The notes beneath the pieces were generated by a model. The model saw nothing but the letters and a program-made list of their open reading frames with translations, was not told the origin of the DNA and ran no database searches. A program made the position numbers and the translations under genes. This document shows, one piece after another, positions 53,471 to 62,117 of a stretch of DNA of 64,000 nucleotides. Each line of letters begins with the position of its first letter. Position 1 is the stretch's first letter. The DNA is from CAZPHU01 sp964586285 (lineage in GTDB: Bacteria > Fibrobacterota > Chitinivibrionia > Chitinivibrionales > CAYFVL01): NCBI GenBank assembly GCA_964586285.1, contig CAZPHU010000003.1:1-64000 (forward strand), given 5' to 3'.

Positions 53471-54811
53471 TCACATCCTGTGTATTGTATCGTAGGTAAG
53501 AGTCGGGAATGTATAGACTATATCTTTTAACTCCTCTTCAGTCATATTCTTACGTATTGCAAGCGTAAAAAAATTAACGACTTCGTCGACATTATACCCA
53601 AGAAGATGGGCACCAAGCAGCCGCCCGGATTGCCTTTGGACTATCATCTTAATTGCCGAATAATTGATGCCGATTCTCTTGCTTATATGGCGATCGGATG
53701 TATCTCTGTATATCACCTCCACGGAAGCGTTTTGGCGCCTTGCTTCTTTTTCGGTGAGTCCCACCGAGGCCAGCTGCGGATGAGAAAAAACAACGCTGGG
53801 GATGGCTGTGTAGTTTGGGGCACGAGCCGGCTTATGTAGCAGATTATGCGCAACCGTGTGGCCGTCCAGCTCCGCAACGGGGGTTAATGCAATGCTGTTT
53901 GCATTCGCATCACCTGCAACATAGATATCGGGGCTGGAAATACACTGAAGGTTTTCGTTGATTATGATTCCTTTACCCTCGACTCTCACGCCTCCGGCCT
54001 CCAAGTTAAGGTCGTCATAATCGGGCACCCGCCCCGCACCGTGAATCACCATCTGTGCCTCAAACTGCTCATCGTGTTTGCCGGCGGTTATCAGAAAACG
54101 ATCATCTCTTTTTTCGATCGATGATATCGGCATGTCTGCCACAACCTCTATGCCTTCTTCCTTATAGGCGCGAAGAAGCATATCCACAAGCTCTTTGTCA
54201 AAGGGCATGAGAGGACGGGGCAGCGCCTCGATGATACTTACCGAACGCCCCGTTGCCCGGATAATATTGGCAAATTCGAAAGAGATGTAACCACCGCCTA
54301 CAAAAAGAACCGATTGGGGAAGGTTATCTGTCTGTAGAAGCTGCTCGGTATCGGTAATGTACTGCTCTCCGGGAATACCAAGCGGCCGGGGTTTGGCACC
54401 GGAGGCGATGCAGATTTTATTTGCATGAAGTAAATTCCCGGCCGCCAGGAGGCTGTTTCTCCCTGTAAACTCACAAACTCCGTGAAAGGCATCGATTCCC
54501 TTCTCTCGGCACATGTTTTCGGCCCTTGTCACCAGAGGCTCCGTTAAGGAGCGTGAAAAGCCGACCATATCGTGCCACTGCAGTGACAGCTCTCCCTCTA
54601 TTCCGCTACCTTTGCGTGCCCTGAACCTGTGAGCTATTTCCGCCGTGGCGGCCATGGCCTTTTTGGGATTGCATCCGCGAAGCGCGCATGTTCCTCCAAA
54701 CGGCCTCTTATCCACTATGGCGACTTTCCAGCCCGCCTCACGACACTCCGAGGCCACCGTGAAACCCGCGTCTCCGGTACCGATTACTACCAGGTCGTAT
54801 TCCTTTTCCAT
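53471..54811 (-). CDS. Pyridine nucleotide-disulfide oxidoreductase (mercuric reductase/DLDH-like)
   Basis: A 446-aa flavoprotein. ATG 54811 has GGAG just upstream. It has FAD-binding VVIGTGDAGFTVASECREAG, the redox-active disulfide GGTCALRGCNPKKA (CX4C), NAD(P)-binding VLFVGGGYISFEFANI, a second FAD motif VAGDANANSIALTPVAELDG and the C-terminal dimer domain. The C-terminal active site lacks the usual HPT(x)E motif of dihydrolipoamide dehydrogenase; it reads FPTLTYDTIHRM. The substrate may be glutathione-like thiols or quinones rather than lipoamide. It sits between the flavin-binding PNPOx-like and DUF2267 genes. Confidence 0.88.
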   Translation of the reverse strand: MEKEYDLVVIGTGDAGFTVASECREAGWKVAIVDKRPFGGTCALRGCNPKKAMAATAEIAHRFRARKGSGIEGELSLQWHDMVGFSRSLTEPLVTRAENMCREKGIDAFHGVCEFTGRNSLLAAGNLLHANKICIASGAKPRPLGIPGEQYITDTEQLLQTDNLPQSVLFVGGGYISFEFANIIRATGRSVSIIEALPRPLMPFDKELVDMLLRAYKEEGIEVVADMPISSIEKRDDRFLITAGKHDEQFEAQMVIHGAGRVPDYDDLNLEAGGVRVEGKGIIINENLQCISSPDIYVAGDANANSIALTPVAELDGHTVAHNLLHKPARAPNYTAIPSVVFSHPQLASVGLTEKEARRQNASVEVIYRDTSDRHISKRIGINYSAIKMIVQRQSGRLLGAHLLGYNVDEVVNFFTLAIRKNMTEEELKDIVYTFPTLTYDTIHRM

Positions 54812-54840
54812 ACTCCATTTCCTATAACAGGTCAAATGTA

Positions 54841-55269
54841 TCAATCTGTAACATGGGTATGCTCAAACACCGGCTCGTCGGTGTGCGGCTGCATACTGAA
54901 TTGACGAATATGAACTATGTCTACGATCATCCGTTTCTTTGCCTGCGGCGAACCGCCGCTTCCCATTGCATCCGGACCGTAACCGTTAATCACAAGCTCG
55001 TCGCTGATATGATTGATCGTGCCGCTTATCTGAACACCGGCGTCACTCTCGGGGTCCCAGACAGTAACAGCGATAAGTCTTGTTTCTTCCAGATTAGCAA
55101 GTGTCTGAGGACAAAACCACTCGCTAATCTCTATTTGTGAATCATTGCGATAGATCAACGATCCGGCAACCGCCATATGCGGCTCACCGTCCTGATTGGC
55201 CGTAGCGATAAATACATATCCCACATCCCGCGCAAGATGTATAATTTTCTCCATCTGCTTATATTCCAT
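54841..55269 (-). CDS. Pyridoxamine 5'-phosphate oxidase-like FMN-binding protein
   Basis: A 142-aa split-barrel protein. ATG 55269 is chosen for its position before the conserved helix (MEYKQMEKIIHLARDVGYVF). FIATANQDGEPHMAVAG is the family hallmark. The family binds FMN, F420, heme or biliverdin, with no PLP-specific residues obvious. It heads a minus-strand operon with the flavin oxidoreductase and DUF2267 protein. Confidence 0.85.
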   Translation of the reverse strand: MEYKQMEKIIHLARDVGYVFIATANQDGEPHMAVAGSLIYRNDSQIEISEWFCPQTLANLEETRLIAVTVWDPESDAGVQISGTINHISDELVINGYGPDAMGSGGSPQAKKRMIVDIVHIRQFSMQPHTDEPVFEHTHVTD

Positions 55270-55530
55270 AGTTTTCACCGCCTTTATTTCCCTCCGACTG
55301 GGTTGCAAAAAAGCATTCCCGCAAACCTTACAGATGCTCCATTTTGCATGGAAAGCACACAACTCTGCTATTGACCATCGTTAGATTCTTTTTAAATACA
55401 TCAAAATAAAAACCCGAATTTCTTACTTTTTATGCCTGAGTTCCTCATCGTTTGTCGGGGCTAAAGCATTCTGAGCTTGTAAAAATTCCCGACATAATCG
55501 CCCCCCTTCGACAGTCATAACGACCTGTCT

Positions 55531-56148
55531 CTATTTTAATGTTTGAATAAACGCCCTTATCCCGGTCAAACTCATCTGAACCGCCAGAGTGGTCAGTATC
55601 ATTCCCATAAGTCGTTCTATTGCGCTTATTACCCTCTCGCCCAGCAAACGCCTGAGGTATTCGGCAAGTTCAAGAATAATAGTGCTTATGGACCAGGCAA
55701 CCAGCAAGGCGACAAACCATATCCACAGCCTGTCCGGACTTTGAGTCGCAAACAGTGTCACCACTACAATAGACGAAGGTCCGGCGATCAGAGGCACGGC
55801 AAGAGGAACAATCAACGGCTCCTGCCCCGCGACTCCTTTCCCCCGTGATTCTTGTGAGGGAAAGATCATGCGAATCGCAATTATGAAAAGAAGCACCCCA
55901 CCGGCTATACTTAGCGCGGGCTCGGAGATACTCATGCCCCCCAGGATATATTGCCCAAAAAAGAGAAACAGCGTCAACACTCCAAGCGCGATAACCATCT
56001 CCCTTAGTATAACCCACTTTCGCTTACGTTCCTCCACCGAACCCAGTATAGCCAGATAAGCCGGGATATTTCCGAACGGGTCCATAATAAGCAGCAGAGT
56101 GACGGCCGCGGTATATACATTTGCCGGGAAATACGTTTGAGAATCCAT
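55531..56148 (-). CDS. MarC family integral membrane protein
   Basis: A 205-aa protein with six membrane helices, including VTLLLIMDPFGNIPAYLAIL and LIVPLAVPLIAGPSSIVVV, both typical of MarC/UPF0056 proteins. ATG 56148 is preferred to an upstream TTG at 56166. Its function is unknown; it was once linked to multiple antibiotic resistance, a link since withdrawn. Confidence 0.93.
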   Translation of the reverse strand: MDSQTYFPANVYTAAVTLLLIMDPFGNIPAYLAILGSVEERKRKWVILREMVIALGVLTLFLFFGQYILGGMSISEPALSIAGGVLLFIIAIRMIFPSQESRGKGVAGQEPLIVPLAVPLIAGPSSIVVVTLFATQSPDRLWIWFVALLVAWSISTIILELAEYLRRLLGERVISAIERLMGMILTTLAVQMSLTGIRAFIQTLK

Positions 56149-56265
56149 ACTGATTAAGAAAGGCAATAGATATGCCTAAAGAAGGCCTGTTGACATTAAA
56201 CTGCAAAAAACGTAAAATTTTTATACAGTCTTCACTTTAATTCCTAAAGAAAATCTCAAACGTAT

Positions 56266-56625
56266 ATGGCACTGAAAAAATTGGAGAGTTCCCGGTTTAT
56301 ATACATCTCCTATTGTCGCGATAATTATAAGGAACTCACTCATTTCAAAACACTTTTGGCAAACAGCGGTAGTCTTTCAGAGGGTAATAAGGATATAGTC
56401 ATAGACCTTAGCGGCTCCGACTTCATCAGTTCGCCGGAGTTAGGGGCAATCATTCGTCTGCTAAAACGACTCCAGGGCAGTCGAAGGTGCCTGCGTATTA
56501 TTGCCGGACCAACCGTCAAGAAGCTCATGAATACGACCAATGTAAGCCGAATCAAGAATATGGTCGTATACGAGGGGCAAAAGGATTTTAAGCGCAGGAT
56601 GAAAGCCCAGCGGACTCACGACTGA
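56266..56625 (+). CDS. STAS domain protein (anti-sigma factor antagonist-like)
   Basis: A 119-aa single STAS domain. KDIVIDLSGSDFISSPELGAI (near 42-62) contains the Ser pair at the position phosphorylated in SpoIIAA-like proteins. The beta-alpha pattern fits. It lies opposite marC with a short shared promoter region. No cognate anti-sigma kinase is adjacent, so its partner lies elsewhere. Confidence 0.85.
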   Translation: MALKKLESSRFIYISYCRDNYKELTHFKTLLANSGSLSEGNKDIVIDLSGSDFISSPELGAIIRLLKRLQGSRRCLRIIAGPTVKKLMNTTNVSRIKNMVVYEGQKDFKRRMKAQRTHD

Positions 56626-57255
56626 ACTCAGGCATTTTTTCAACCCGGTGCACTAACGAAAAAAGACAGCGACAATACGCTGAAGGGATGTGTACCCGTA
56701 TTCAGGTGAAGCTCCATTCGCAGAATGAGAATTTTTTTCGGGAAAGATGTCTTGTTTCGGCCGGTTTATTTGACCTGAGGCTTTGATATGAAATAAAAAA
56801 GTCTTCATTTTCTCACGATGCTTCTCCCCCCGTTCAAAAAGAATCGAAGATTACCGTTTCAAACGCGCTTTTAAAGATTTGCTCCGTTGCTTCTGGGCTC
56901 ACGACAACATCTTATCCTAAACATTACAGGTGTAGAGTGCAAAAGTCATTTCAGTCTATACACGTGCCAAGAGGCGGCGATAGGCGGCCCCGGCATGGTG
57001 GCACATTGTTTGCTCGGCTCTTGTTAATTTTACTCGAAAAGTCCGGATGAGAGCCTTTGTGCGCATTTTAGTGCCTCTATTGCATGGGAATCCATGTGTA
57101 ACTATATTTAGAGATGAAAACACCACTACTAGATGTCCCTGGGTCTTCGGGCGCACGGCTTGATTCAGAGAAAAGCAAAACGAGCACACATTTGCCAAAC
57201 GGGTTATATGCCTGCTTTTGGAAATGAACAAACCTACTCCCTGGAGAGTTAGTTT
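56626..57255. other. Long leader region with sigma-54 promoter
   Basis: About 630 bp with no convincing gene; a long antisense frame at 56956-57648 runs through the response regulator and is a shadow. The region contains the sigma-54 site at 56999-57014 and a small palindrome (ATGGGAATCCAT, near 57084-57095) that could be an enhancer-type site. The implied 5' leader of the regulator mRNA is about 230 nt. Confidence 0.55.
56999..57014 (+). promoter_or_regulatory. Sigma-54 (RpoN) promoter
   Basis: TGGCACATTGTTTGCT matches the -24/-12 consensus TGGCAC-N5-TTGC exactly, with GG and GC 10 nt apart as required. It points at the NtrC-family regulator starting at 57256. Transcription would begin near 57025. 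Such promoters need an enhancer-binding AAA+ activator, so the regulator may activate its own gene. Confidence 0.8.
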
Positions 57256-58596
57256 ATGAAAAAGCCCAAGCTTTTGATAGTTGAAGATAATGAAGCTTCC
57301 TTGTTTGGATATACGCGCTACCTCAGTAATGAAGGCTATTTGGTACAAAGCGCCACCAGCCTTAAAGAGGCGCGAGAGGCCATGCAGTCGGAGGTCTTCG
57401 ATGCAGTCCTTCTGGATCTTGGTTTGCCCGACGGTAATGGTCTTGATTGGATAGAAGAGCTTCGGATGCAGCATGAGTCGGTTGCGGTGATTGTGATAAC
57501 GGGAGTTAGTGATGTTCCGACTGCGGTTAAATCGATGCGACTGGGCGCCGATAATTATCTGACCAAGCCGGTCAATATGGACGACCTGAACATCGCCATA
57601 CAGAAGAGCCTTGAGATAGAGCAGCTTCGCAAGAGAAACTCCGTCCATCAGCGCCTTGCCCAGCAGGGTGAGCCCTACTTTGGAAAGAGTGAGGCGATCG
57701 CCGGTGTGATGAACTTCGCGGACGTGGCAGCATCAAACCACACGGTAGTATTGCTTCACGGCGAAACCGGAACCGGAAAAGGAGTGCTGGCCCGATGGAT
57801 TCATGAGCACAGCGACAGACATTCGGAGACTTTCGTGGAACTTAACTGCTCCAGCCTAAAGGGAGAGCTGTTAAGGAGCGAGCTTTTCGGTCACGCCAAG
57901 GGAGCATTTACCTCTGCAATCAAAGATCGGGCGGGTCTTATCGAGGCAGCCGACGGCGGTACGCTGTTTTTGGATGAGATAGGGGACATGGATCTTGATG
58001 TTCAGGCCCAGCTGCTAAAAACCATCGAAGAGCGCTCCTACCGTCGTATCGGTGAGAACAAGCTAAGAAACAGTGACTTTCGGCTGATTTGTGCTACGAA
58101 TCGTGACCTTACCAAAGCTACAAACGACGGTGAATTCAGAAAGGATTTATACTATCGGATCTGCGTGTTCCCGATCCATCTTCCGCCTCTGCGAGAAAGG
58201 GCCGATGAAATAGAGGATTTGAGCGAACACCTGCTGGTTACATTCTCTTATGATTCATTTCCGCTAAAACCCGAGGTGGTGGAGCTGTTGAGGAAATATG
58301 ACTGGCCGGGAAACATCCGAGAACTTCGCAACATGCTGGAGAGAGCGCTTCTTCTGGCCCAAGGCAAGGAACTTCAACCGCAGCATTTTCCCGGACTGGC
58401 GCCTCGGCCCAATCCGATCCACCAGACCTATACCTCAAACGGTGAAGAGATTTGGAGCCTGGATGATATCGAGCGCTCTCACATAATAAAGGCTCTCAAA
58501 CATTTTCAAGGCGATAAATACAAGACCAGCAGTGCGCTGGGGATCTCATTAGCATCACTATACAGGAAATTAGGAAAGATTCAGAACCCGGCCTGA
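57256..58596 (+). CDS. NtrC-family sigma-54 response regulator
   Basis: A 446-aa protein with a receiver (1-120; acceptor Asp54 in LLDLGLPDGNG), an AAA+ domain (about 140-375; Walker A GETGTGKG, GAFTSA at 216-221 where the consensus is GAFTGA, Walker B TLFLDEIGDMDL) and a Fis-type HTH (about 405-445; KYKTSSALGISLASLYRKL). It activates sigma-54 holoenzyme. The Gly-to-Ser change in the loop leaves the Phe-Thr contact residues intact, so activity is likely. A sigma-54 site lies upstream. No kinase gene is adjacent. Confidence 0.93.
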   Translation: MKKPKLLIVEDNEASLFGYTRYLSNEGYLVQSATSLKEAREAMQSEVFDAVLLDLGLPDGNGLDWIEELRMQHESVAVIVITGVSDVPTAVKSMRLGADNYLTKPVNMDDLNIAIQKSLEIEQLRKRNSVHQRLAQQGEPYFGKSEAIAGVMNFADVAASNHTVVLLHGETGTGKGVLARWIHEHSDRHSETFVELNCSSLKGELLRSELFGHAKGAFTSAIKDRAGLIEAADGGTLFLDEIGDMDLDVQAQLLKTIEERSYRRIGENKLRNSDFRLICATNRDLTKATNDGEFRKDLYYRICVFPIHLPPLRERADEIEDLSEHLLVTFSYDSFPLKPEVVELLRKYDWPGNIRELRNMLERALLLAQGKELQPQHFPGLAPRPNPIHQTYTSNGEEIWSLDDIERSHIIKALKHFQGDKYKTSSALGISLASLYRKLGKIQNPA

Positions 58597-58616
58597 GACA
58601 AAACACCTGTTCCTTG

Positions 58617-58650
58617 AAAAGGATTTCGCCTCAGGCGAAGTCCTTTTTTT
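58617..58650 (+). terminator. Intrinsic terminator after the NtrC-like regulator
   Basis: A 14-bp stem with one G-T pair (AAAAGGATTTCGCC / GGCGAAGTCCTTTT) with loop TCA, ending in seven T. It lies 21 nt beyond the regulator stop, so the regulator is probably a single-gene transcript and the genes from 58824 have their own promoter. Confidence 0.9.
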
Positions 58651-58823
58651 ATTTTGAGAAATGCGTTTCTCTTTTCCTGCGTTTTTTCACAATACCCGAC
58701 AGACTATTGCCTCCTCTTTACATAAAAACCGACATGAAGAGCGCTCTTGGTGCCGGCATGAGTTTTGATTAAAGGGTTTTACAATCTTTAATCAAAACCT
58801 AATCTCTTTCAGAGGAAATACAC

Positions 58824-59321
58824 ATGCCGCAATCTCGATTCAACCGTATACTTCAGGAGGCCTATTCGGCTTTCTGCACGGCCGGCGAATTTTATGCCCG
58901 GGAAGCCAGGACAAGCGACGATCAGATCAACAAACTATTTCTTTATTTTTTGTCGGCAAAAAGGCGCGCTCAGCAGATCGAACTGCAGCTGACCGCAAGA
59001 AAGTACGGTATAACTCTATATCCTCAGACTAATGCCGTCTGGAATTCTTTTTACCACTCTCACTTACGCCCCGAAACACTTGACAAGCTTCTTGATTTCG
59101 CTCATGAAAAGGCGGAACTTGAGATGAAACATTTGGAGCGGATGTCTCAACCCGATGATGAAATTCAAACCAGATCTTTGCTGCAGAGCCTTAAAAATAT
59201 GATCCGTGATTATTTCTTTGACATCAATACCGGCTACCTGATTTTCGTGTCCAGGAAATACTCCCCGGAAAAAGAATATGCGAACAGAGTGGATGAGAAA
59301 CCCGAACTTGCGATTTTTTGA
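58824..59321 (+). CDS. Helical hypothetical protein upstream of enzyme I
   Basis: A 165-aa, mostly helical soluble protein with no signal peptide. The N-terminal part (LQEAYSAFCTAGEFYAREA) and the EKAELEMKHLERM segment (near 92-104) have a Glu pattern slightly like ferritin-like four-helix proteins, but EXXH motifs are not clear. I do not recognise it. It lies 145 nt before a second enzyme I and in line with the PRC-barrel and protease genes. Confidence 0.65.
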   Translation: MPQSRFNRILQEAYSAFCTAGEFYAREARTSDDQINKLFLYFLSAKRRAQQIELQLTARKYGITLYPQTNAVWNSFYHSHLRPETLDKLLDFAHEKAELEMKHLERMSQPDDEIQTRSLLQSLKNMIRDYFFDINTGYLIFVSRKYSPEKEYANRVDEKPELAIF

Positions 59322-59466
59322 GTTCCTCTTTTTTTCCGTGTGATCTGGTTTGCGGACGTATCGAATGTCCGGAGGCACAGTGTAGTCAACCTGGTAAGGT
59401 TTAGAACCGATTTGAGTTCTGTAAACCATTTTTCTTCCTATGTACAGGAGAATTTGAAAGTAAAGA

Positions 59467-61263
59467 ATGGATGTTATTACACCTGAAGAGGATCGGATAC
59501 AATTCATCAATTTAGCCTCTGGTGAGCCCGAAAAATTTCAGAACGGTTCCTTGTTAAAGCGCTTAAAAGAGGTTGAGATCAGAAAGGCGCCGAAGAAGCG
59601 GGGACGACGAAGAACCATAAGTCTGAATGGCATCACCGTTGTTCCGGGTTTGGCCATCGGAGTGGCCCACAGGTATCGGGACATCCTTTCGCGCGAGATT
59701 GATGCCTCCGATATAACAACTGAGCAGATACCACATGAGCAAAGCCGGCTTAAAGACGCGCTTACAAAAGCAAAAGTCGCCCTCACGGCTTTACAGGATA
59801 CGCTGGCCCCCGCGGTGGGAGACTGTAATGCGCGAGTCTTTGACGCGCACGCCCAGATGCTTTCCGACTCTTACCTGCTTGAACAGCTGTTACAGGAGCT
59901 GCGCGGTCGTATGGTTAACAGCGAGGCGGTGGTAAGGGATGTGTTCAAGCGTCTGGAGAGCAGGTTTCGGGATTCGTCCAATCTTCTGCTTGCCGAGCGT
60001 GCAGACGACATACGCGACGTGGGAAGGCTCGTACTCAGATCACTTCTTGGTATAGATGAGAAACCGATTCGTCCCGGTCGGGCTCCGCTGATTATTCTCT
60101 CCAGGCGACTGCTGCCCTCAGACGCCATCCATTTCAAGACTAAACGAATCACCGGCATCGTAACCGCAGAGGGAGGAGTAAACTCCCACTCGGCTATTTT
60201 TGCCAGAGAGTTTTCTCTTCCCTTCATAACCAAAATCCCCGTGGACAGGAACTTTATCTCCGAAGGTTCGGCTCTTATAGTCGACGGGAACCGGGGTATA
60301 CTAACCATAAATCCGCATGAAAAGGAAATTGTTGCCTGCCAGGAGCAGATTAAGAAGCAAAAGCAACAGAAACGTCGACTGGTTCGAAACACACGTGATC
60401 TTACGCTTTGCGTAGAGGATATTCCTGTAAAGTTGTTGGCCAACATTGTGACCGCCGATGATGTTAAAGCCGCCGCACGTTATGGATGTGACGGAATTGG
60501 GCTTTATCGTCTGGAATGTCTATACATGAGCAGACAAACCATGCCCACCGAGGATGAGCTTCTAAGCGCACTGACAAATTCGCTGGCTCCGATAAAAGAT
60601 CGAACCATAACAATACGCCTTTTGGATACGGGGGGAGATAAAAACATATCTTACTTACCCGGGGACACCGGCGGCAACAGCCCTCTTGGACTCAGAGGCA
60701 TAAGACTCCTTTTACATCATCCCCACCTTCTCTCGATGCAGATTCGAGCATGCCTGCGATTAAGCGCAAGTCACCGTATAAACATACTCATCCCGCTGGT
60801 TACCACTCCCGAAGACATCAGCCGCACTCTGGAGATTATCGAAAAAGAAAAAGCCGGTTTCCGCGAAAACGGCATGCCTTTTGATCGCAATATTAGAATA
60901 GGTGCCATGATTGAAACACCGGCCTCTCTACTCAGAGTGGATGAGATACTCCAAAAGGTTGACTACTTGAGTATTGGAACAAATGACCTTATTCAGTATC
61001 TTATGGCCGCCGACAGAGACAATGCACATGTGTCCTCCTACTATGAACAGGGTAACGAACTCGTTATTCCGCTTATCGAGGAGATACTGATCAAGGCTCG
61101 CAAACACAAGAAAAATTGCAGCCTGTGCGGAGAGCTTGCCGGAGATATACGTTTTGCAAAGAAATTACTCGAGTGCGGACTACGAGAGTTCAGCGTGATA
61201 CCTTATGCAATACCGGAACTAAAGGATCTTTTACGCTCAAGTATCGGAGAGCTTGAAAAGTAA
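59467..61263 (+). CDS. Second enzyme I (PEP-protein phosphotransferase)
   Basis: A 598-aa enzyme I with no GAF domain but a basic N-terminal extension (about 1-50; RKAPKKRGRRR) before the normal EI start (ITVVPGLAIGVAH). The phospho-His241 lies in GGVNSHSAIFAREF. The PEP-binding barrel has GIGLYRLECLYM, RLLDTGGDK, MIETPASLL, SIGTNDLIQYLMAADR and the catalytic Cys in SLCGELAG. ATG 59467 is used. Together with ptsP at 17683 the window has two EI paralogs and no HPr. It may feed a regulatory phosphorelay. Confidence 0.92.
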   Translation: MDVITPEEDRIQFINLASGEPEKFQNGSLLKRLKEVEIRKAPKKRGRRRTISLNGITVVPGLAIGVAHRYRDILSREIDASDITTEQIPHEQSRLKDALTKAKVALTALQDTLAPAVGDCNARVFDAHAQMLSDSYLLEQLLQELRGRMVNSEAVVRDVFKRLESRFRDSSNLLLAERADDIRDVGRLVLRSLLGIDEKPIRPGRAPLIILSRRLLPSDAIHFKTKRITGIVTAEGGVNSHSAIFAREFSLPFITKIPVDRNFISEGSALIVDGNRGILTINPHEKEIVACQEQIKKQKQQKRRLVRNTRDLTLCVEDIPVKLLANIVTADDVKAAARYGCDGIGLYRLECLYMSRQTMPTEDELLSALTNSLAPIKDRTITIRLLDTGGDKNISYLPGDTGGNSPLGLRGIRLLLHHPHLLSMQIRACLRLSASHRINILIPLVTTPEDISRTLEIIEKEKAGFRENGMPFDRNIRIGAMIETPASLLRVDEILQKVDYLSIGTNDLIQYLMAADRDNAHVSSYYEQGNELVIPLIEEILIKARKHKKNCSLCGELAGDIRFAKKLLECGLREFSVIPYAIPELKDLLRSSIGELEK

Positions 61264-61328
61264 TTGCTTTCTCCGGGCAAAGCGTCCATGCGCACCCGCC
61301 TCTATAAGTAATCGTAAAGGAGTTTTAC

Positions 61329-62084
61329 ATGTTACGATTGGAAACTGAGACCCACGGATATTCGGTACACGGAACGGACGGAGATTTGGGAACCGTAAGT
61401 GAATTTCTCTTCGAGGACCGAACATGGGAGGTTCGCTATCTGGTTGTGTCCATAGGCGCATGGCTCAATCGCAAGAAAGTAATAATCCACCCCGCCGCAC
61501 TTCATCCGCCGGACTGGATAAAACGGATCTTTCCCACTAATCTAAGCAGAGATCAAATTCGGCACAGTCCCGACATAGATACGGAGATGCCCGTATCACG
61601 CGACCAGGAACGCAATCTGCTTCAATACTTCGGCTGGCCTCTTTACTGGGGAGAAAGCTATATAGGCCCCGGAACCAGTGCAAGCCTAATGTCTACGGCG
61701 GCAGCGGAGCAGGCCCGTCAACAACACCAAAGAACCCAGGAAGAGCAGCAAAGCCATTTGCGCAGCACTCACGAGGTAAAAGGATATCATATTCAGACCC
61801 CGCAGGGAACGATCGGTCATGTTTCGGATTTTCTTTTTGAGGATTCGGATTGGCGAATCAATTATATGGTGGTAAACACCAAAAATATTCTACCGGGCAA
61901 AAAGGTTTTGCTCTCTACCGAATGGATAGAGAACATCGACTGGCCCGCCGCGGTTGTGGAAGTCGACATTTCCAAAGATATGATAAAAAACAGCCCGACC
62001 TTTGATCCGTCAAGGCCCGTTAACAGAAACCACGAAAATGAATTATTCGACTATTACGGACGACCCAAAGGGTGGCTCAGATGA
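61329..62084 (+). CDS. Tandem PRC-barrel domain protein
   Basis: A 251-aa protein with two PRC-barrel repeats. Each has the pattern G-x-L/I-G-x-V/S-x-F/L-F-E-D: GDLGTVSEFLFEDRTWEVRY near 20-39 and GTIGHVSDFLFEDSDWRINY near 160-179. A Gln/Glu-rich linker (about 125-145) joins them. No membrane segment or signal is seen. PRC barrels occur in ribosome maturation and photosynthetic proteins; here the function is unknown. It is 65 nt after enzyme I and 33 nt before the site-2 protease. Confidence 0.88.
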   Translation: MLRLETETHGYSVHGTDGDLGTVSEFLFEDRTWEVRYLVVSIGAWLNRKKVIIHPAALHPPDWIKRIFPTNLSRDQIRHSPDIDTEMPVSRDQERNLLQYFGWPLYWGESYIGPGTSASLMSTAAAEQARQQHQRTQEEQQSHLRSTHEVKGYHIQTPQGTIGHVSDFLFEDSDWRINYMVVNTKNILPGKKVLLSTEWIENIDWPAAVVEVDISKDMIKNSPTFDPSRPVNRNHENELFDYYGRPKGWLR

Positions 62085-62117
62085 CTGTGCCCTTGCCTTA
62101 TGATTCGGAGGGAATAA

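Noticed and set aside
56956..57648. 230-codon minus-strand frame
   Set aside because: It is antisense to the receiver and AAA+ region of the NtrC-family regulator and to its leader.
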